Shown: positions 1-10,824, counted from the stretch's first letter. The stretch is 64,000 nt of DNA from Paramesorhizobium endophyticum (GCF_014640615.1 NZ_BMHH01000005.1:62001-126000); one strand, 5' to 3'. The notes: generated from the letters alone by a model not told the origin. Translations and numbers: made by a program.

Positions 1-279
1 CTGCTCGCCCAGCTTGTCGAGAAGACCCGCGAGTTCATAGAGCGTCGTCGGGCATACATCCGGGCAATGGGTGAAGCCGAAGAACATCACGGTCGGATGG
101 CCCGCGAAGGCTGTCTCGGTGATCGGCTTGCCGTCATGATCGATGAGGTTGAACGAAGCGCCCAGTTCCGCCGGCCTGACGGAGGGCTGGAACTTACCAT
201 AGCCATAGACGGCGGCGAGCAGCAGGCAAAGGGCGGCTACCGCCGCCCAAAGCCCGTAACGGATGACCCTGACGCCCAT
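1..279 (-). CDS. SCO family copper chaperone (partial, 3' end outside window)
   Basis: Only the first 93 residues are present; the gene runs off the left edge. An N-terminal hydrophobic segment (about residues 10-27) would anchor it in the inner membrane with the thioredoxin-like domain in the periplasm. The CPDVC motif near residues 72-76 gives the two cysteines that bind copper in SCO1/SenC proteins, which help assemble the Cu(A) centre of cytochrome oxidase. The start ATG overlaps the stop of the YcnI-PCuAC gene by one base (TGATG), so the two are probably translationally coupled. The copper role is inferred from family and neighbours; the downstream histidine ligand expected in the family is not in view. 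Confidence 0.88.
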   Translation of the reverse strand, partial: MGVRVIRYGLWAAVAALCLLLAAVYGYGKFQPSVRPAELGASFNLIDHDGKPITETAFAGHPTVMFFGFTHCPDVCPTTLYELAGLLDKLGEQ

Positions 280-1262
280 CAGTGCTGGTGTTCCGAGGAG
301 GAGGCGCCTGCGGGGCCGACCCTGAAGGTCACGTCCACCTTGCCGGCCTTCTCGAATTCAAGCGTGACAGGCACGGTCTCGCCTTCCCTAAACGGCTTCA
401 CCACATCCATGAACATGATATGGAGGCCGCCGGGCTTCAGTTCGACCGTTCCGCCCGCGGGCACGGCGATGCCCTCCTTCAACTGGCGCATCTTCATGAT
501 GTCGTTCTCCATGGTCATCTCATGGATCTCGACGCGTTTCGCGGCTGGCGACGTTGCGGCGACGAGCCTGTCGGCCTCGCTACCGCCATTGACGAGCTTG
601 ACGAAGCCGCCGCCGACCTTCGCTCCCGGCACCATGGCGCGGACGAACGCACCGGAAATCTCGACAGAGCCTGCCTTGACCACAGCCTTGTCCGCGCCGC
701 CGTGAGCGCCGTGCCCGGCGTGCTCATCGGCAGCAGCGGCAGCGAGAACCTTTAATTGCGGCGCGGGGTTCTTCAGATCGTGCGGGTTCTGCCCTTCGGC
801 GGGGATTTCCGTCCAGGCGACGGACGCATCCGATCCGCACAATTGGGTGGCGGGGAAATAGAGCACCGTATCCTTATCGAAATTCGCGAGTCGCCCGACG
901 ACGACGAACTCGTCATAGAAATCGTCCGGCAGGCTGCCATCCGTCCAGCGAACCTCGACCACGCCAGAGCGCACTTCCTTGCCATGGACCGTGTAGCTCT
1001 TCTGGTAATCGCCCTTCACCGTTTCCACCTTCCAGCCGGCTTTCGGCATGGGCTGGGCCGAGACGAAACCTTCCGGCAACTTGATGCTGACGGCGGTGGT
1101 CGCCTTGCCGTCGCAGCCATGGGGAACGCGAAGAACGGCCTTGTAGGAGGCGCCTGCCTTGGCCTCGCCTTTTTCGAGCGTGGCATGGGCATGAGCGACG
1201 GCGGACAGGCCGGCGAAGGCCATGAGGGTTGCCGCGAAGGCGGCGGAGGGAATCATTTTCAT
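279..1262 (-). CDS. YcnI-like (DUF1775) / PCuAC copper chaperone fusion protein
   Basis: A 327-residue periplasmic protein. A signal peptide covers roughly residues 1-25, and cleavage would expose an N-terminal histidine, as is usual for YcnI proteins. Residues about 26-175 match the YcnI/DUF1775 fold. A short His-rich linker (near 180-189) leads to a PCuAC domain (about 198-316) with the metal set His247, Met258, His281 and Met283. PCuAC proteins deliver Cu(I) to SCO and to cytochrome oxidase, which fits the SCO gene directly downstream. The start at 1262 is chosen because the signal peptide begins there; the longer open frame adds an unlikely Arg-rich leader. The two domains are often separate proteins, so this is a fusion. 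Confidence 0.9.
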   Translation of the reverse strand: MKMIPSAAFAATLMAFAGLSAVAHAHATLEKGEAKAGASYKAVLRVPHGCDGKATTAVSIKLPEGFVSAQPMPKAGWKVETVKGDYQKSYTVHGKEVRSGVVEVRWTDGSLPDDFYDEFVVVGRLANFDKDTVLYFPATQLCGSDASVAWTEIPAEGQNPHDLKNPAPQLKVLAAAAADEHAGHGAHGGADKAVVKAGSVEISGAFVRAMVPGAKVGGGFVKLVNGGSEADRLVAATSPAAKRVEIHEMTMENDIMKMRQLKEGIAVPAGGTVELKPGGLHIMFMDVVKPFREGETVPVTLEFEKAGKVDVTFRVGPAGASSSEHQH

Positions 1263-1338
1263 CGTCTGTTTCCTGAAATGGAGATGCGTGGCGGCCATGC
1301 GCGAGCAGCCGCGCAGAGCCGGGATAATGCAGGTCAGG

Positions 1339-1728
1339 TCAAACGAAGGGCGGGGCTTGCGGCGGGGCCGAAGGCGGGTAGCTATCGCGCCGGATGACAG
1401 GAACCACCGCAACGCGCGCGACGATTTCACCTGCGATTATGGTCGGGCCGGAAGCTTTCGGTGGAACAGGGCAATCGATTGCCGAGGAGATGCGGCATGC
1501 CTCGCAACCCTGGCCGTAGAAATGGTTATCATGGCCGCCATGGTCGTCATCATCGCCCGAGGGCAGGCAGAGAATGGGGACCGTGCCGTCAGGCAAGGTA
1601 TAGACGGCCAAATCATAGCCGTTGCCGGGTCCGAGATCGATGGGCTTGTGTGCGAATGCGATGAGAACGAGCGCAAGAGCGCATAGAAAGCGCACCATGT
1701 TCCGCCCGTTCAAGAGAATGTCGCGCAT
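1339..1728 (-). CDS. DUF2946-like small membrane-anchored protein
   Basis: A 129-residue protein with one N-terminal hydrophobic segment (about 11-27). A His/Asp-rich stretch (near 58-69) is followed by a Cys-Glu-Ala-Cys motif at about 75-78 and a proline-rich C-terminus. These traits match DUF2946-type proteins, commonly found beside copper genes. It is the first gene of the minus-strand unit, 76 bases upstream of the YcnI-PCuAC gene, so a role in copper sensing or handling is inferred, not shown. The start at 1728 has an AGG about 7 bases upstream; an internal ATG at 1698 lacks a good ribosome binding site. Confidence 0.72.
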   Translation of the reverse strand: MRDILLNGRNMVRFLCALALVLIAFAHKPIDLGPGNGYDLAVYTLPDGTVPILCLPSGDDDDHGGHDNHFYGQGCEACRISSAIDCPVPPKASGPTIIAGEIVARVAVVPVIRRDSYPPSAPPQAPPFV

Positions 1729-1936
1729 CGGCCTGCCTTTATTCACATCCTTGCTGATAACGCACGAGCAGGCGCTTTGGAATGCGACAAACGCGAGCAG
1801 TTTGGTTTCGCGCAAACAGGAGGAGGAAAATCGCCATGCGCGCCCAAAATGCCGCAACTCTTTACCGGGCGCACCATTGGCCTTTGTGCCGAACTGCATT
1901 ATCTCAGGCGCACGGAATTCAAGAACGGTTCAAAAC

Positions 1937-3124
1937 ATGACAGGCGTAACGCGCGAAAAGGTTCTCGAGCGGCTCAAAAGCGTAATCGGGCCGGATTTTC
2001 AGAGCGACATCGTCACGCTCGGCCTCGTCTCGGATATTTTCATTGCCGATGGCAAGGTCTTCTTTTCCATCACCGTGCCCGCAGAACGGGCGCAGGCGCT
2101 CGAGCCCTTGCGCGCTGCAGCCGAGCGGGCGGTGAAGGAGATGCCGGGCGTCGCTGGCGCGCTGGTGACGCTGACGGCGGAAAAGAAGGGCGGGAAGACC
2201 AGCGACGACGCTCCCCCTCCTCCCCGCGTCGCCGCGCGGCATATTCCGCAGCGGGCCGCACCATCAGGCGCGACGCCTCCCCCGCGCGTGCCGCGCCCTC
2301 AGACAGCTTCCAAGCCCGGCATTCCCGGCGTCGGCGCGATCATCGCGGTGGCGTCCGGCAAGGGCGGCGTCGGCAAATCGACCACGGCGGTGAATCTGGC
2401 GCTGGGATTGAGCGCCAACGGCCTGAAGGTGGGCATTCTCGACGCTGATGTCTACGGCCCGTCCATGCCGCGCCTCCTCGGCATTTCGGGCAAGCCGGAA
2501 ACGGTTTCCGGGCGCGTCATGAAGCCGATGGAGAATTACGGGCTCAAGGCGATGTCGATCGGCTTCCTCGTCGAAGAGGAGACGCCTATGGTCTGGCGCG
2601 GACCGATGGTGATGTCGGCGCTGACGCAGATGCTGCGCGAGGTGGAATGGGGCGAGCTCGACGTGCTCGTGGTCGACATGCCGCCCGGAACGGGTGACGC
2701 GCAGCTGACCATGGCGCAGCAGGTGCCGCTCGCCGGCGCCGTCATCGTCTCGACGCCGCAGGACCTCGCGCTTATCGATGCGCGCAAGGGCCTCCACATG
2801 TTCCGCAAGGTGGATGTGCCGCTCCTCGGGATCGTCGAGAATATGAGCTATTTCATCGCGCCCGACACCGGCAAGCGCTACGACATTTTCGGCCATGGCG
2901 GCGCGCGGAAAGAAGCGGAGCGCCTCGGCGTGCCATTCCTCGGCGAGGTGCCGCTGCACATGGATATTCGCGAGACATCGGATGCGGGAACGCCCGTCAC
3001 TGTCAGCGAACCGGACGGCGTCCACGCGAAAATCTATCGCGACATCGCCGCCAAGGTCTGGCAGGGCGTGGAAGCAGCCCGCGCGACGCAGACGAGACAA
3101 GCTCCGGCGATTGTGTTCGAATAG
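1937..3124 (+). CDS. apbC: Mrp/NBP35-family iron-sulfur cluster carrier ATPase
   Basis: A 395-residue cytoplasmic protein. The N-terminal 80 residues resemble the MIP18/FeS-assembly domain. A proline-rich linker (about 92-130) precedes the P-loop ATPase domain with the deviant Walker A GKGGVGKST at 141-149 and a DMPPGTGD motif further on. The family loads or carries Fe-S clusters. The usual CxxC after the ENMSYF segment is absent: the sequence reads IAPDTG there, so the bridging cluster of canonical Mrp dimers may be bound differently. The start at 1937 begins the MIP18 domain; the open frame extends upstream without homology. A GNAT gene follows after 9 bases. Confidence 0.9.
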   Translation: MTGVTREKVLERLKSVIGPDFQSDIVTLGLVSDIFIADGKVFFSITVPAERAQALEPLRAAAERAVKEMPGVAGALVTLTAEKKGGKTSDDAPPPPRVAARHIPQRAAPSGATPPPRVPRPQTASKPGIPGVGAIIAVASGKGGVGKSTTAVNLALGLSANGLKVGILDADVYGPSMPRLLGISGKPETVSGRVMKPMENYGLKAMSIGFLVEEETPMVWRGPMVMSALTQMLREVEWGELDVLVVDMPPGTGDAQLTMAQQVPLAGAVIVSTPQDLALIDARKGLHMFRKVDVPLLGIVENMSYFIAPDTGKRYDIFGHGGARKEAERLGVPFLGEVPLHMDIRETSDAGTPVTVSEPDGVHAKIYRDIAAKVWQGVEAARATQTRQAPAIVFE

Positions 3125-3133
3125 GCAGCGCGC

Positions 3134-5325
<2,192 letters not shown>

Positions 5326-5331
5326 TCAATT

Positions 5332-5371
5332 AAAGCGTGTTGCATTTTATCGCATTCATGGAACACGCTTT
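5332..5371. repeat. Palindromic intergenic element (AAAGCGTGTT type)
   Basis: Ten-base arms AAAGCGTGTT (5332-5341) and AACACGCTTT (5362-5371) form a perfect inverted repeat just upstream of pgm. A second palindrome begins 17 bases further right. Side-by-side palindromes of different types resemble the mosaic elements described in rhizobia. Confidence 0.75.
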
Positions 5372-5387
5372 AAGTTTTTGTTTTTGC

Positions 5388-5432
5388 GCATGTCTTTACC
5401 CCAAAACCGGTTCCCACTTTTGGGAGACATGC
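5388..5432. repeat. Palindromic intergenic element (GCATGTCT type)
   Basis: Arms GCATGTCT (5388-5395) and AGACATGC (5425-5432) enclose inner pairing segments CCAAAA and TTTTGG. It resembles RIME-type palindromes of Rhizobiales and is the second module of the pgm-upstream mosaic. Confidence 0.75.
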
Positions 5433-5478
5433 TTTAGCTATTGCGGATAGCATCGGTTTCCATGCCGGTCGCTTGGCA

Positions 5479-5508
5479 CAATAGATCAAGTTTATTGTTT
5501 TGAAATAA
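5479..5508. promoter_or_regulatory. Candidate ROK-regulator operator upstream of pgm
   Basis: CAATA and TATTG arms (5479-5483, 5493-5497) flank GATCAAGTT, overlapping a second imperfect inverted repeat TTATTG/AAATAA (5492-5508). The string AATAGATCAAG resembles AATAAATCAAG in the frcB upstream palindrome. This is inference from sequence similarity only. Confidence 0.3.
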
Positions 5509-5528
5509 CAAATCGTGCGGCGCGGATA

Positions 5529-6794
5529 TCAGGGCGCTACCTTGAACAGAACGCTTTGGTCGAAAAGATAGCGGTTGAAGAGCGGCAGGCTGGCGCCGCC
5601 CACTGCCTTGGCGTGAACACCGACCTTGCCCTCGACGGTCTGAGGCGCGTTTATCCCTTGCAAATCCAGCCCAGCGATGTCCTGCCGCGTCGCATCGACG
5701 ATGCGGCGGCGCACCGATGCGGGAAGCCAGCCATCGATGATGGCGGCGGAGAAATCGATGATCGACGCCGCCGCGACGATCGCATGGGCAAGGTTGCGGG
5801 CGGTGAGCGCGATCCAGTCATCGACGGGGGCGCCGAAATCCTCCCAATTCTCCGGCGACAGCCAGAGGGCGGATGTATCGATACCCTTATCCTGCAACAT
5901 GCGCTCCAGCACGAAGATGGAGGCCGCATCGATCAATTGCCGTGGCTTGCCGTCGAAGGTGGGCACCGGCATCGAGCCGACCGCGCCGGCATTGCCTGAT
6001 CGACCGGCATAAAGCGCGTTGCCCAGCACCACGCCGCCGCCGATGAAGGAGCCGATGAAGAAATAGATGAAATCGGTAAAATCGGGACCGCGCCCGAAGG
6101 TGAGCTCCGCGCCGCAGGCGGCGGTGGCGTCGTTCTGCATGAAGACCGGAAAGGGCAGATGGGCGGTGAAATCGCGGATCAGATCGGCATTGCGCCAGGC
6201 TTCCAGATCCTCCTGCGGAGCGCCGACCTCCTCGACCCAGTTCCAGAGCTCGAAAGGAACGGCGACGCCGAGGCCGGCGATACGGCGGCGTTGCGCGATG
6301 TCGAGCGAAGCGCTGAAATGGCTGATCCCGTCGAGGGTGAATGCCCTGATCGCATCGGGCACGGGCCAGCGATAGGTCTGATGCAGGCGCATGCGGATAT
6401 TGCCGACGAAATCCATCAGGATCAGCTCGGCGCTGCGCCGCCCGATCTTGAGCCCGAAGGAAAAGACGCCTTCCTCCGCAAGCCGCATCGGGGTGGAAGG
6501 CTGGCCGACGCGCCCGCGCACCCGCTCGCCCCGTGTCAGCAGCCCATCCTCCTCCAGCCCGCGGATGATGACCGAGACGGTCTGCGCCGAAAGGCCGGTG
6601 AGTCGCGCAATCTCCGCCCGGGGCAGCGCGCCATGGCGGCGGACCAGCGACAGCACGAGGCGCTCATTATAGGCGCGCACGCCGGACTGGTTGGAGCCGC
6701 GGCCTATGGCGGGACCAGGATCGACCGCATATTCCGGCTGAAATAATCGGCTGCGTTCTTCTCCCACAGAATCAGCCTTTGGCCTGTCCACCAC
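5529..6794 (-). CDS. frcR: ROK family transcriptional regulator, probable FrcR
   Basis: A protein of about 421 residues with an N-terminal winged helix (LPRAEIARLTGLSAQTVS) and a C-terminal ROK domain with a GGGVVLG glycine motif. The Cys-rich zinc motif of typical ROK sugar kinases is missing, which suits a pure repressor. It is divergent from frcB, so it is the likely regulator of the frcBCAK operon. The open frame extends to 6866, but that part translates the palindromic repeat at 6814-6856. A GTG at 6794 with GGAG seven bases upstream is the better start (GTG at 6791 is an alternative). Confidence 0.87.
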   Translation of the reverse strand: MVDRPKADSVGEERSRLFQPEYAVDPGPAIGRGSNQSGVRAYNERLVLSLVRRHGALPRAEIARLTGLSAQTVSVIIRGLEEDGLLTRGERVRGRVGQPSTPMRLAEEGVFSFGLKIGRRSAELILMDFVGNIRMRLHQTYRWPVPDAIRAFTLDGISHFSASLDIAQRRRIAGLGVAVPFELWNWVEEVGAPQEDLEAWRNADLIRDFTAHLPFPVFMQNDATAACGAELTFGRGPDFTDFIYFFIGSFIGGGVVLGNALYAGRSGNAGAVGSMPVPTFDGKPRQLIDAASIFVLERMLQDKGIDTSALWLSPENWEDFGAPVDDWIALTARNLAHAIVAAASIIDFSAAIIDGWLPASVRRRIVDATRQDIAGLDLQGINAPQTVEGKVGVHAKAVGGASLPLFNRYLFDQSVLFKVAP

Positions 6795-6813
6795 TAAAAC
6801 ACTCCGAGCTAGA

Positions 6814-6856
6814 GCATGATCCCGAAAAGTTGCAGACTTTTCGGAAAAGATCATGC
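6814..6856. repeat. GCATGATC-type palindromic element
   Basis: Arms GCATGATC (6814-6821) and GATCATGC (6849-6856) with inner pairing CGAAAAGT/ACTTTTCG. The same family recurs at 39519-39562, 53468-53510 and 62995-63037. In the reverse direction it reads as an open frame that artificially extends the ROK gene. Confidence 0.9.
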
Positions 6857-6871
6857 GGGTAAACAAGACTT

Positions 6872-6904
6872 AGAGCGCTGTTCTGATTCTATGAATAGCG
6901 CTCT
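6872..6904. repeat. AGAGCGCT palindromic element
   Basis: Perfect 8-base arms AGAGCGCT (6872-6879) and AGCGCTCT (6897-6904), 15 bases after the preceding palindrome; probably another module of a mosaic repeat. Confidence 0.75.
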
Positions 6905-6941
6905 AATCGCCACATCGGGTTCAACTTGTGCATGCGGGATT

Positions 6942-6962
6942 AATAAATCAAGCGGATTTATT
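6942..6962. promoter_or_regulatory. Candidate operator for the frc operon
   Basis: Perfect 8-base inverted repeat AATAAATC (6942-6949) and GATTTATT (6955-6962) with spacer AAGCG, 111 bases before the frcB start in the frcR-frcB divergent region. AT-rich palindromes of this size are typical ROK repressor sites. Confidence 0.55.
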
Positions 6963-7073
6963 TATTGACAGCTCCCGCTTTCGCATGTTTCCCTCACGGG
7001 GAATGCGCCCGGAGCCGGCGCATGGCCAACACAATTCAGCCGGTCGATCCGGCGCATAATTCGGGAGGACTTC

Positions 7074-8096
7074 ATGCAGAAAACGATCCTGACTTCGGCT
7101 TTCGCCACCTTCATGCTCGGCGCAGCCGCCATGCCCGCCAGTGCCGCCGAGCCCGGCGCCTGCCTCATCACCAAGACCGACACCAACCCCTTCTTCGTCA
7201 AGATGAAGGAAGGCGCGGTTGAGAAGGCCAAGGAGGTGGGCGTCAATCTCAAGACCTATGCCGGCAAGATCGACGGCGACACCGAAAGCCAGATCGCTGC
7301 GGTCGAGACCTGCATCGCCGATGGCGCGAAGGGCATCCTCATCACTGCCTCCGACACCAAGGGCATTGTGCCCAGCCTCGAAAAGGCGCGGCAGGCGGGC
7401 CTCCTCGTCATCGCGCTCGACACGCCGCTGGAACCGGCGGACGCTGCCGACGCCACCTTCGCCACCGACAATTTCAAGGCGGGCGAACTGGTCGGCAAAT
7501 GGGCTGCCGGGACGCTGGGCGACAAGGCGAAGGACGCCAAGGTTGCCTTCCTCAACCTGACCGCATCGCAGCCCAGCGTGGACGTGCTGCGCGACCAGGG
7601 CTTCGACAAGGGCTTCGGCATCGACCCGAAGGACGACAAGCGCCTTGGCGATGAGGATGACGCACGCATCGTCGGGCGCGACCTGACGGACGGCAATGAG
7701 GAAGGCGGACGCCGGGCTATGGAGAACCTTCTCCAGAAGGACCCGGAAATCAATGTCGTCCACACCATCAACGAGCCGGCGGCGGCGGGCGCTTACGAAG
7801 CCCTGAAGGCGCTCGGACGCGAGAAGGACACGCTGATCGTTTCGATCGATGGCGGCTGCCCGGGTGTCAAGAACGTGCAGGAAGGCGTCATCGGGGCGAC
7901 CGCGCAGCAATATCCGCTGCAGATGGCCGCGCTCGGCATTGAGGCGATCAAGAAATTCGCCGAGACGGGCGAAAAGCCCAAGCCGACCGAAGGCAAGAAT
8001 TTCGTGGATACGGGCGTGGAGCTTGTGACCGACAAGCCGGTTCCGGGCCTGCCCTCCATCGACACGAAAACTGCGCTGGCGAAGTGCTGGGGGTGA
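7074..8096 (+). CDS. frcB: Fructose-type sugar ABC transporter, periplasmic binding protein
   Basis: A 340-residue periplasmic protein with a signal peptide (about 1-24) and a type 1 periplasmic binding fold. Long stretches match, from memory, the Sinorhizobium FrcB sequence: [16 protein letters not shown] at the N-terminal lobe, [34 protein letters not shown] and [11 protein letters not shown]. FrcB binds fructose and, in Sinorhizobium, also ribose and mannose. The start has a strong GGGAGG ribosome site. The transporter genes follow after a 234-base gap filled with a GC-rich palindromic repeat. Confidence 0.95.
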   Translation: MQKTILTSAFATFMLGAAAMPASAAEPGACLITKTDTNPFFVKMKEGAVEKAKEVGVNLKTYAGKIDGDTESQIAAVETCIADGAKGILITASDTKGIVPSLEKARQAGLLVIALDTPLEPADAADATFATDNFKAGELVGKWAAGTLGDKAKDAKVAFLNLTASQPSVDVLRDQGFDKGFGIDPKDDKRLGDEDDARIVGRDLTDGNEEGGRRAMENLLQKDPEINVVHTINEPAAAGAYEALKALGREKDTLIVSIDGGCPGVKNVQEGVIGATAQQYPLQMAALGIEAIKKFAETGEKPKPTEGKNFVDTGVELVTDKPVPGLPSIDTKTALAKCWG

Positions 8097-8106
8097 CGCT
8101 TCACCA

Positions 8107-8310
8107 CTCCCTCCCCCTTGCGGGGAGGGTGGCCCGAAGGGCCGGGTGGGGGCGGTAGAGGCAGCGCGCGACGGGTTACTTTTAAGCCCAATTGTTTGGC
8201 CGCGTATCCGTCTCCGCATGGTTCTTAGCTTTTCGAAACCACCTCTATCACCACCACCCCCATCCGCCCGCTAACGCGGGCACCTTCCCCGCAAGGGGGA
8301 AGGAGGGCGT
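8107..8310. repeat. GC-rich palindromic repeat region between frcB and frcC
   Basis: Left segment (about 8107-8155) and right segment (about 8248-8310) are the two ends of the same repeat type seen at 19236-19389 and 27048-27193: CCTCCCCCTTGCGGGGAGG on one side and CCTTCCCCGCAAGGGGGAAGG on the other. Each end folds into its own hairpin. It could reduce frcCAK relative to frcB expression by stabilising the upstream mRNA. Confidence 0.75.
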
Positions 8311-8330
8311 TTGCATATGAGGGAACCGCC

Positions 8331-9395
8331 ATGACCCAACCAACCCAAGAATTCGAGCGTGTGCTCTCCGGCAGCGCGAAGGAGGTCGCGTCCTTCGAAG
8401 GGAGCAACAAGACGTTCCTGCAGCGGGCGCGGGAGTTCCTGCATGGCAATCCCGCCGCCGTGCCGCTGATCGTGCTTTTGGCGTCGCTCGTCATTTTCGG
8501 CCTGCTGGTAGGCTCGAAATTCTTTTCCGCCTTCGCGCTGACGCTCATTCTCCAGCAGGTTGCGATAACAGGCATTGTCGCGGTGGCGCAGACGCTGGTG
8601 ATCCTGACGGCGGGCATCGACCTCTCGGTCGGGGCGATCATGGTGCTCTCCTCCGTCGTCATGGGGCAGTTCACCTTCCGCTACGGCCTGCCGCCGGAAC
8701 TCGCCATTCTCTGCGGTTTCGCGGTGGGGGCGCTGTGCGGCTTCATCAACGGCTTCCTCGTCGCTTATCTGCGGCTCCCCCCCTTCATCGTCACGCTCGG
8801 CATGTGGCAGGTGATCCTGGCGACGAACTTCCTCTATTCGGCCAACGAGACCATCCGCGCGCAGGAGATCAGTACCAACGCGCCGATCCTGCAATTCTTC
8901 GGCGAGAATGTCCGCGTGGGCGGCGCGGTGTTCACCTATGGCGTCATCGTCCTCGTCGCGCTCGTCCTTCTGCTCTGGTATGTGCTCAACCACACCGCAT
9001 GGGGGCGGCATGTCTATGCCATCGGCGACGATCCGGACGCAGCCGAACTCTCCGGCGTGCGGGTGAAGCCCATTCTCCTTTCCGTCTACGTGCTCTCCGG
9101 CCTCATATGCGCTCTCGCCGGCTGGGCGATGATCGGGCGGCTCGGCTCGGTGTCGCCGACAGCGGGACAATTCGCCAATATCGAATCGATCACGGCTGTT
9201 GTCATCGGCGGCATCTCGCTCTTCGGCGGGCGCGGCTCGATCCTCGGCACCATGTTCGGCGCGCTCATCGTCGGCGTGTTTGCGCTGGGCCTGCGGCTGT
9301 GGGGCACCGACCCGCAATGGACCTATCTGATGATCGGCCTCCTCATCATCGCAGCCGTCGCAATCGACCAATGGATCAGAAAGGCAGCGGCATGA
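8331..9395 (+). CDS. frcC: Fructose-type sugar ABC transporter permease
   Basis: A 354-residue inner-membrane protein of the ribose/galactoside permease family (RbsC/FrcC). It has multiple hydrophobic segments from about residue 40, the LTAGIDLSVGAIM motif and the NIESITAVVIGGISLFGGRGS loop that contacts the ATPase. The N-terminal 35 or so residues are hydrophilic and cytoplasmic. Its stop overlaps the frcA start by four bases (ATGA), showing tight coupling. It forms the membrane channel for the sugar delivered by FrcB. Confidence 0.95.
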   Translation: MTQPTQEFERVLSGSAKEVASFEGSNKTFLQRAREFLHGNPAAVPLIVLLASLVIFGLLVGSKFFSAFALTLILQQVAITGIVAVAQTLVILTAGIDLSVGAIMVLSSVVMGQFTFRYGLPPELAILCGFAVGALCGFINGFLVAYLRLPPFIVTLGMWQVILATNFLYSANETIRAQEISTNAPILQFFGENVRVGGAVFTYGVIVLVALVLLLWYVLNHTAWGRHVYAIGDDPDAAELSGVRVKPILLSVYVLSGLICALAGWAMIGRLGSVSPTAGQFANIESITAVVIGGISLFGGRGSILGTMFGALIVGVFALGLRLWGTDPQWTYLMIGLLIIAAVAIDQWIRKAAA

Positions 9396-10189
9396 CCTCT
9401 CAACCCATCCTTTCCGCACCCATTCTTTCTGCGAGGGGCCTCGTCAAGCGCTATGGCCGGGTCACGGCGCTCGATCATGCCGATTTCGACCTCTATCCCG
9501 GTGAAGTCCTCGCCGTCATCGGCGACAATGGCGCAGGCAAGTCCAGCCTCATCAAGGCGCTTTCGGGCGCGGTGACTCCCGACGAAGGGGAAATCCAGCT
9601 CGACGGCAAGCCGGTCCATTTCCGCTCGCCCATGGATGCGCGGGCGGCGGGCATCGAGACGGTCTACCAGAACCTGGCGCTGTCCCCTGCCCTCTCCATC
9701 GCCGACAACATGTTCCTGGGCCGCGAGATCCGCAAGCCCGGCGTGCTCGGCCGCGTCTTCCGCATGCTCGACCGCCCGGCCATGGAGCGGACGGCGCGCG
9801 AGAAGCTTTCCGAGCTGGGGCTGATGACGATCCAAAATATCAGCCAATCCGTGGAGACGCTTTCCGGCGGGCAGCGGCAGGGCGTTGCGGTGGCGCGCGC
9901 CGCCGCCTTCGGCTCCAAGGTCGTCATCATGGATGAGCCGACCGCGGCGCTTGGCGTCAAGGAATCGCGGCGCGTGCTCGATTTGATCCAGGATGTAAAG
10001 GCGCGCGGGTTACCCATCGTGCTCATCTCGCACAACATGCCGCATGTCTTCGAAGTGGCGGACCGCATCCATATCCACCGCCTCGGAAAGAGGCTCTGCG
10101 TGATCAAGCCCTCCGACTATTCCATGTCGGACGCGGTGGCGCTGATGACCGGCGCGATGAAGCCACCGGCGGAAGGTCTCGCGGCCTGA
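9392..10189 (+). CDS. frcA: Fructose-type sugar ABC transporter ATP-binding protein
   Basis: A 265-residue ATPase with a single nucleotide-binding domain: Walker A GDNGAGKSS, signature LSGGQRQG, Walker B VVIMDEPTAAL and a downstream SHNMPH switch histidine. Most ribose-family importers use a double-length ATPase, so the single domain is the FrcA-type arrangement and should work as a homodimer on FrcC. It starts inside the frcC stop and its TGA shares one base with the frcK ATG. Confidence 0.94.
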   Translation: MTSQPILSAPILSARGLVKRYGRVTALDHADFDLYPGEVLAVIGDNGAGKSSLIKALSGAVTPDEGEIQLDGKPVHFRSPMDARAAGIETVYQNLALSPALSIADNMFLGREIRKPGVLGRVFRMLDRPAMERTAREKLSELGLMTIQNISQSVETLSGGQRQGVAVARAAAFGSKVVIMDEPTAALGVKESRRVLDLIQDVKARGLPIVLISHNMPHVFEVADRIHIHRLGKRLCVIKPSDYSMSDAVALMTGAMKPPAEGLAA

Positions 10190-10824
10190 TGGAGCGAATC
10201 GACCGAGATCAACTGCCCGCGGCCATCCTGTCGCGGGTGAGAGAAGGCGAACGCCTGCTCCTCGCCATCGCCGGCCCGCCCGGCGCGGGCAAATCGACGC
10301 TGGCCGAACAATTGCGCGATGCGCTCAACAAAGGCGGCGACGGGCCTTCGGCCATCGTGCCGATGGATGGCTTTCATCTCGACAATGCCATTCTCGACCG
10401 GCTGAACTTGCGCAGCCGCAAGGGCTCGCCGCCGACCTTCGATTGCGCCGGTTTCGAGATGCTGCTGGGGCGGCTCAAGACGGCGGATGAGGATATCGTC
10501 ATCCCCGTCTTCGACCGGACGCTCGATCTCGCCCGTGCGGGAGGGGCCATTGTCGAGGCGCGCCATCGCATCCTCATCGTCGAGGGCAACTACCTGCTGC
10601 TCGATGAGGCGCCGTGGCGCCGTCTTCACGGCCTCTTCGACATGACGGTCTTCCTCGACGTGCCGTTTGTGGAACTGGAGCGGCGGCTCATCCAGCGCTG
10701 GCTCGACCATGACCATACGCTTGAAGAGGCGCGGGAGCGTGCGCTTTCCAACGATATTCCCAATGCGCAACTCACCGTCACGGCGTCGCGATCGGCGGAT
10801 TATGTAGTCCGCACAGAGAGTTGA
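10189..10824 (+). CDS. frcK: FrcK-like P-loop kinase
   Basis: A 211-residue cytoplasmic kinase of the uridine kinase/pantothenate kinase-like superfamily. It has Walker A GPPGAGKST near 29-37, the PMDGFHLDNAIL segment typical of nucleoside-kinase-like sugar kinases, and an EGNYLLLDE Walker B-like motif. In Sinorhizobium the last gene of the frc operon is a kinase of this type. The sugar phosphorylated is inferred, not shown. The start overlaps the frcA stop by one base (TGATG), making it the operon's fourth gene. Confidence 0.88.
   Translation: MERIDRDQLPAAILSRVREGERLLLAIAGPPGAGKSTLAEQLRDALNKGGDGPSAIVPMDGFHLDNAILDRLNLRSRKGSPPTFDCAGFEMLLGRLKTADEDIVIPVFDRTLDLARAGGAIVEARHRILIVEGNYLLLDEAPWRRLHGLFDMTVFLDVPFVELERRLIQRWLDHDHTLEEARERALSNDIPNAQLTVTASRSADYVVRTES

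Noticed and set aside
5529-6866. Upstream start of the ROK regulator at 6866
   Set aside because: The extra residues translate the palindromic repeat, and a GTG with a proper ribosome site lies downstream.
8107-8310. Repeat clusters considered as CRISPR or insertion sequence
   Set aside because: There are no regularly spaced direct repeats and no transposase gene; they are isolated palindromic elements.
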